A stretch of 64,000 nucleotides of DNA from positions 48,175,501 to 48,239,500 of the forward strand of contig NC_073645.1 in the NCBI RefSeq assembly GCF_029407905.1, given 5' to 3'. The first letter of the stretch is position 1, and each line of letters begins with the position of its first letter. The notes under the pieces were generated by a model, which was not told the origin of the DNA, searched no databases, and was given only the letters and a program-made list of their open reading frames with translations. The DNA is from Bubalus kerabau (taxonomy: Eukaryota; Chordata; Mammalia; Artiodactyla; Bovidae). Below, piece after piece: positions 58,950 to 64,000 of the stretch. The translations under genes were made by a program, and so were the position numbers.

Positions 58950-59929
58950 GCCAGAGGTATGCAATGTGCCTCGTGTGAGCAGCTACAGGCTGAAAAGGCA
59001 GCATCATGCGAGTGCACTTTAGCGGGCATGGAAGTCTCTGGAGGAACTCTCCTCCACCCAGGACTCAGAATTTCCACAGATAAAGTCCCATTGAGCATGA
59101 GCTCAGGTCCACAGAGACAATGCACTAGCATATGAATCAGAAATCACAACACATCCTAGAACAGTCACCATAAACGTGGGTCAGCAGGTGAGCTGGACTA
59201 TAGAATTGGATCTACAGACACTGTGGACACTAGAAATACCAGACACAGGACAGGAAATCATGGCATGTTGCAAGCAATAAAAGAGCTAATCAAAATTATG
59301 AACAACAAGAGGCTACAAAACTTAGAGTGATTTTGAAGAAACAAGAAGTCAAAAATACAGCAATCGAGATTCAAAACTCTGATGAACAAAGGCAGAGCTG
59401 AAAGCTCAATGAGCGAAGCAGCACACAAACCTGAAAGTGTACTGAGAGTGTGATCAGGAGCCCAACAGACAGACAGTGTGGAAGACAGGCTATGGGGAAG
59501 GCGGATGGAATAAGACAGAGGGAAATAATCTGATCAGAACTGAAAGGAGAAAATGGAAGAAATGAAGGAGAGGAAATCCCGACATGACTGGGAAATCTCC
59601 AAAACTATGAGAAAGAACCATCAGATTTACGGAGTACAATAACCAAAGAGAAACCCACATCTAGATACATCGCAATGAAGTGTAACATCAGACAAAGAGA
59701 GAAGACCTTAAAAACAGCTCAAAGGAAAGGTGTGCAGTCAACTAGACTTACAGCTACTTTCTCCAAGTTCCAGTCCAAGCCTAAGGCACTCAGGTGATCT
59801 TTTCAAAGGGCTGAGAGGAAATGATTGTAAATATTAGAATTGTATACCATGAAAAGTCTTCTTTCAAGAACACAGTAAAAAGAAGATGTTTTTAGAATTT
59901 CCGCTTTTCCCAACTCCCAAACACACCTG
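58950..59929 (+). mobile_element. Old L1/HAL1-type ORF1 region
   Basis: AAGAGCTAATCAAAATTATG, CAATAACCAAAGAGAAACCC then CACATCTAGATACATCGC, and AAAAACAGCTCAAAGGAAAG match the order of L1M/HAL1 ORF1 DNA. Multiple stops; no intact protein. Confidence 0.65.
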
Positions 59930-60128
59930 CAGTCCATGGGGTCGCTAAGAGTCAGACACGACTGAGCGACTTCACTTTCACTTTTCACTTTCATGCATTG
60001 GAGGAGGAAATGGCAACCCACTCCAGTGTTCTTGCCTGGAGAATCCCAAGGACGGCGGGGCCTGGTGGGCTGCCGTCTATGAGGTCGCACAGAGTCAGAC
60101 ACGACTGAAGTGACTTAGCAGCAGCAGC
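59930..60128 (+). mobile_element. BOV-A2-type SINE with 11-bp TSD
   Basis: CAGTCCATGGGGTCGCTAAG, a pyrimidine-rich linker (CACTTTCACTTTTCACTTTC), a second Bov-A monomer and a GCAGCAGCAGC end. Direct repeats AAACACACCTG at 59919-59929 and 60129-60139. Confidence 0.93.
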
Positions 60129-60139
60129 AAACACACCTG

Positions 60140-60815
60140 GGAGAGTTGACCATCAAAAGTCCCTTCACTGGATGTATCACCATAAAGATGTATCACACAA
60201 TACATGTACTTTAGAAAGATGAAAATTGCTATCAACAACAAAGATTCACGTGCATAAAGAAATGGCGAGCACAAAAATGGAAAACATAAGGTAAAGCTAA
60301 ACACTGATCTTATAAAAGTAACATTCAACTTGGAGGAACCACAAAACAAAACAAGATAGAACCAAAACATGTAATAGAAGGGATGTATCTGTCTGAGTGA
60401 TCATAGATAGCTAAAGTGCTCTAAGTGAGTAAACAGTTTGGGACATGATTAAAAATACTCATCACCTTTTGGCTTTGTTAGGTTCACATGTTACAATTTC
60501 TAGCTGGTAACTGAAATGATAAAAATAAATAGTGTAATTTCCAAATAGCAGAGAAAAAAGAATAGAATGAGAAGAAAACGAATTCAATACAAAGCTGTTA
60601 AAAAGATAGAAAACCTAAAAAATATGATGTAAATAAATAACCCATATGTATCAATAATCAAAATGAGTATAAATGGTCTAGATTTTCTAGTTAAAATAAA
60701 TACATAAGGTAGCTAATAAAATTTTGCTAAAAAAAAACAAAACACTAATGGTCATAATCTAATCTTTCTCTGTCAGATATTAAGCTTATCATGAAGCTAC
60801 AATTAAAACAAAGTG
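60140..60815 (+). mobile_element. Old L1 continuation (between ORF1 and ORF2)
   Basis: AT-rich sequence such as AAGTAACATTCAACTTGGAG and GTATAAATGGTCTAGATTTT continues the L1 order between the SINE insertions. Diverged. Confidence 0.55.
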
Positions 60816-60825
60816 ATACTGGAGT

Positions 60826-61042
60826 ACGGGCTTTCCCAGTGGCTCAGCGGTAAAGAATACTCCTGTAATGCAGGAGACATGGGTTCCATACCGAGGTCAG
60901 GAAGCTCCCCTGAAGGAGGGCACAGCAACCAACTCCAGTATTCTTTCCTGGAGAACCCCACGGACAGAGGAGCCTGGGGGGTGACAGCCCATATGGTTGC
61001 AAAGAATTGGACGTGACTGGAGGGACTGAACACGCACACACA
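60826..61042 (+). mobile_element. Bov-tA SINE with 10-bp TSD
   Basis: GGGCTTTCCCAGTGGCTCAG ... TTGGACGTGACTGGAGGGAC. Direct repeat ATACTGGAGT at 60816-60825 and 61043-61052. Confidence 0.93.
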
Positions 61043-61052
61043 ATACTGGAGT

Positions 61053-61345
61053 GTATGCAGAAAATATTCAGAATGGAATGAAAAAAATTACATATCAAAA
61101 CTGGAAGGAAATTTTTATCTTGAACTGATTATATAAAAACATTTGATATGAACACTTAATCTAAGCTTCCCCCCTAGGCTAAAAAATTAAAAAGAAGAAA
61201 TTCAGGAGAGAGCGAATAGAAACATGGGGATAATAAAGCTAAAAGCAGAATCGGTGTAAAAAATAGGAGAAAAATAAATGGGTTAAAACCTAAATCTTTG
61301 AAAAAATTCAATAAAATGGGTAAACCTCTAGCTAGACTGAACAAG
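61053..61345 (+). mobile_element. Old L1 ORF2 region, 5' part
   Basis: Short stretch between two SINEs (GCAGAAAATATTCAGAATGG ... AAAATGGGTAAACCTCTAGC). The latter is a familiar L1 ORF2 segment. Confidence 0.6.
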
Positions 61346-61563
61346 TCTTCCCTGATGGCCGAGTGGGTAAAGAATCTGCCTGTAATGCAGGAAACACAGG
61401 AAAGGTGGGTTCGATCCCTGGGTCAGGAAGACCCCTTGGAGAAGGAAATAGCAGCCCACTCCAGTATTCTTTCTTGCCTGAGAAGCCCCATGGACAGGGG
61501 AACCTTGTGGGCTACAGTTCATTGGGTCACCAAGTGTTGGACACAGCTGAGTGACTAACCACG
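61346..61563 (+). mobile_element. Bov-tA SINE, third insert in the L1
   Basis: TCTTCCCTGATGGCCGAGTG ... B box GGGTTCGATCCCTGGG ... TGGACACAGCTGAGTGACTA. The body has a small duplication (ATTCTTTCTTGCC). Confidence 0.88.
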
Positions 61564-61565
61564 CA

Positions 61566-62300
61566 GAATGATCAAGAAAAAAGACACAGCTTACCAGTGT
61601 CAGGAATAAACGTGGGAACATCACTACACCTCCCAGGATAACAAGAAAATATTATGAACAACTTAATGCAATAATTTCAACAACTTGATGAAATGGTAAA
61701 TTCCTTGAAAGACACAAATTACCAGACTCAAGAAGCCACAGAAACCCTGACTAGTCATATAGCAATTAAAGAAACTGAATTCATAATTAAAGTGTTCCCA
61801 CAAGGAAAACTTCAAGCCAAAATGACTTCACTGTTGATTTCTACAAACCACTCAAGAAATAATGTTCATCTTCCAAAATTTCTTTCAGAAATAGAGAACA
61901 CTTCCCAGTTACCAGTTTATTATATAAAGCTAGTAGTTTCCTGATATCAAAACCAAAATCATTTCAAAAAAGAAAATGGCATGCCAACATTCCTTAAGAG
62001 CATAAATGAAAAAAAAAATTCCTAAAAGATTAGCAAATAGAATTCAGCAATATATTTATTTTTAAATTATAGTGCATCATGACCAAATAGAGTTTAACCT
62101 AGAAATATACAGGTAATTTGCATATGAAAATCCATATAATTCCCCATACTTACAAAACAAAGGAGAAAAACTATATTATTATCCTAATAAGTACGTTAAA
62201 ATTATGTCAGTTTCAACATCCATGCATGATAAAAAGCTTTTATCACTTTAGAAATAGAAATAAACAACAGAAGATCCGGAATATAAAATTGGCAAAGGAT
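61566..62300 (+). mobile_element. L1 ORF2 (reverse transcriptase region) remnant
   Basis: TTATGAACAACTTAATGCAA, CCTTGAAAGACACAAATTAC, AGATTAGCAAATAGAATTCA and CATCCATGCATGATAAAAAG are ordered landmarks of L1 ORF2. Stops and indels throughout. Confidence 0.85.
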
Positions 62301-62341
62301 TTGGAAGATAGCTATGCTTCACCACTACACCACCAATGTTA

Positions 62342-63125
62342 AAACTGGCAAAAGATTTGAAAAGACACTTCTTCAAAAAAGATATATGAATGGCCAATAG
62401 GCATATAAAAAGATGTTCAACATTGCTAGATCACTGGGGAAATGCAAATCAAACCACAATGAGATACCACTTTTCACCTATTAGGATGACTATTACATAA
62501 AAACAAAACAAAATGTGTTGGCAAGGATATGGAGAAGTTGTCAGTCTTGTGAGAACATAAAATGGTGCAACGTTATGGAAAACAGTATGGCGGTTCCTCA
62601 GAAAATTAAACAGCAATTCTGCTTCTGCGTAGATACCCAAAAGAATCAAAAGCAGAAACTCAGACTTTTGTACACCTTTGTTCGTAGCAGCATTGTTCAC
62701 ATCAGTCAAAAGGTGGAAGCAACCCACGTACCCATCAAGAGATGAATGGGATAAACAAAATACAGCATTATCCATACAGTGGAATATGATCCAACCTTAA
62801 TAAGGTTTGAAATTCTGACTCATGAGACAACATGGATGAGCCCTGAGGACATGGTGCTAAGTGAGATAAGCCTCACAAAAGGGTAAACACTGTTAACAAT
62901 TGCACTGATACAAGGTCATAAAAAAGGGAAATTCATGGAAGCACAGCAGAACGTGGTCCCTGAGGACTGGGAGTAGGGGGTATAACTGATGTTTAATGGA
63001 TGTGGAGCTTCCTGTTTGCAAGATGAAAATATGTCTGTGGATGAATGGGGGTGACGGTTGCAAAACAAAGTAATATACTTGACACCACGGAACTGAACAC
63101 AGCAAAAGTATTAAAATGGTAAATG
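62342..63125 (+). mobile_element. L1 3' end
   Basis: AAAAGACACTTCTTCAAAAA, AATGCAAATCAAACCACAAT, GCAACCCACGTACCCATCAA, GACAACATGGATGAGCCCTG and the 3'UTR CTTGACACCACGGAACTGAA. Followed by an AT-rich tail. Confidence 0.9.
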
Positions 63126-63183
63126 TTGTATTATATATATTTTATATATTTATATGTATTTATATATGTATTATATATATTTC
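63126..63183. repeat. AT-rich simple repeat after the L1 3' end
   Basis: Mixed TATATAT/TTTATAT units, about 58 bases, probably an expanded L1 tail. Confidence 0.85.
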
Positions 63184-63199
63184 ATCAGAGTGAAGAAAG

Positions 63200-63790
63200 A
63201 AAGAGAATAAATTAGGAATAAAAGGAAACTTCAACCTGGTAGATGAAATCTTCTCTATTCAGTCCTTACAGCTAACCAGGAAATAGTCAAAGATGCTCAC
63301 TTTCATCACTTCTATTTTTATTCAACATTTGACTGTGTCTTAGTGCAATCAGCCAAGAAAAAAAAGGAATTAAAGGAATCAAGATGGAAAAAGAGTAAGT
63401 AAAACTGTTTATACATAACATTATTATGCACATAGAAAATCCTAAGGAATCTACAAAAAAAAAAAAAACACAGTATTACAATTATTAAGTGCTTTTAGCA
63501 AGGATGCAGCATGTGAGGTCACTATGCACATATCAATTATGTGTAACTAAAAAAAGTCGGAAATTAAATTTGTGAAAAATCAGTGTGATACATTTATAGC
63601 AGCATTCAGAATATGAAATAAATAAGGGTACATTCAACAAAACATGTGAAAGAGCTTTATAATAAAAACTACAAAATACTGAAGAGAGAAATTAGAGACA
63701 TTTACAGTGACATGGAAGAATTTCAAAGGCATTAGTCTGAGTGAAAGAAATCTTATACAAAGAAAATCCAAGTTGCCTTAATTTATATAA
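63200..63790 (+). mobile_element. L1 ORF2 internal segment, out of order
   Basis: ATCACTTCTATTTTTATTCA, CACATAGAAAATCCTAAGGA, AAAAACTACAAAATACTGAA: these belong between the sequences now at 62240 and 62342 in a normal L1, yet lie after the 3' end. Stops throughout. Confidence 0.75.
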
Positions 63791-64000
63791 ACTTTAGGAT
63801 AACAACAGAAAAAAATAATCTATGATTTCTTGAAGCCGGGGTAGGAAGTAAGTTGACTTAAAACGAGTCAAATGTTTCTCTGAGGTTAGAGAAATATTCT
63901 GCATATCAATGTGGTATTGGTTACATGGACATGTATGTTAAATGTGTATACTTTATGTAAATTATACCTCAATGTAGCTATTATATCTCAATACAGCTAA
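63791..64000. other. Window edge, unassigned
   Basis: AT-rich, possibly more old L1 sequence. Nothing can be assigned with confidence. Confidence 0.3.

Overview
The window is mammalian and specifically ruminant (bovid-type) nuclear DNA. It is dense with repeats confined to ruminants or cetartiodactyls: tRNA-headed Bov-tA SINEs, BOV-A2 dimers, 3' ends of the RTE-type LINE BovB, a young bovid-type L1 3' end and CHR-type SINEs. Beneath these lie older shared mammalian repeats (L1M/HAL1, L2, MIR, MLT1, MER5, MER2-like Tigger and a small mariner). Nothing bacterial or viral was seen. The species cannot be resolved by eye.

The one convincing protein-coding gene is on the minus strand. Six consecutive exons (33131-32841, 29787-29603, 27641-27464, 10972-10909, 6752-6653, 6564-6526) have AG/GT borders and join in compatible phase into the last 284 residues of a protein with a C-terminal ALMS motif. 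I identify it as C10orf90 (FATS), a centrosome- and p53/p21-linked protein. The N-terminal ~400 residues must lie above position 64000, so 33132-64000 is a >30 kb partial intron. The terminal intron is only 88 bp, the acceptor before the 64-bp exon is a 20-T homopolymer, and two donors are weak. These are plausible points of alternative splicing.

Layout: 1-6525 is 3' flank/3'UTR with MLT1, Bov-tA and BovB copies. 6526-33131 is the 3' half of the gene. 34563-34959 is a 9-copy 44-bp minisatellite, and 44430-45065 is a degenerate 27/36-bp array rich in CCAAT motifs. 38214-38327 holds a 37-codon minus-strand ORF followed closely by an AATAAA signal, a candidate alternative last exon, microprotein or retrocopy. 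53200-53480 carries an unrecognised coding-like 3' end. 57388-57811 is a MER2-like DNA transposon split by a BOV-A2. About 58950-64000 is an old L1/HAL1 mosaic with three SINE insertions and apparently out-of-order ORF2 segments.

Repeat limits are read by eye and are approximate unless a target-site duplication is quoted.
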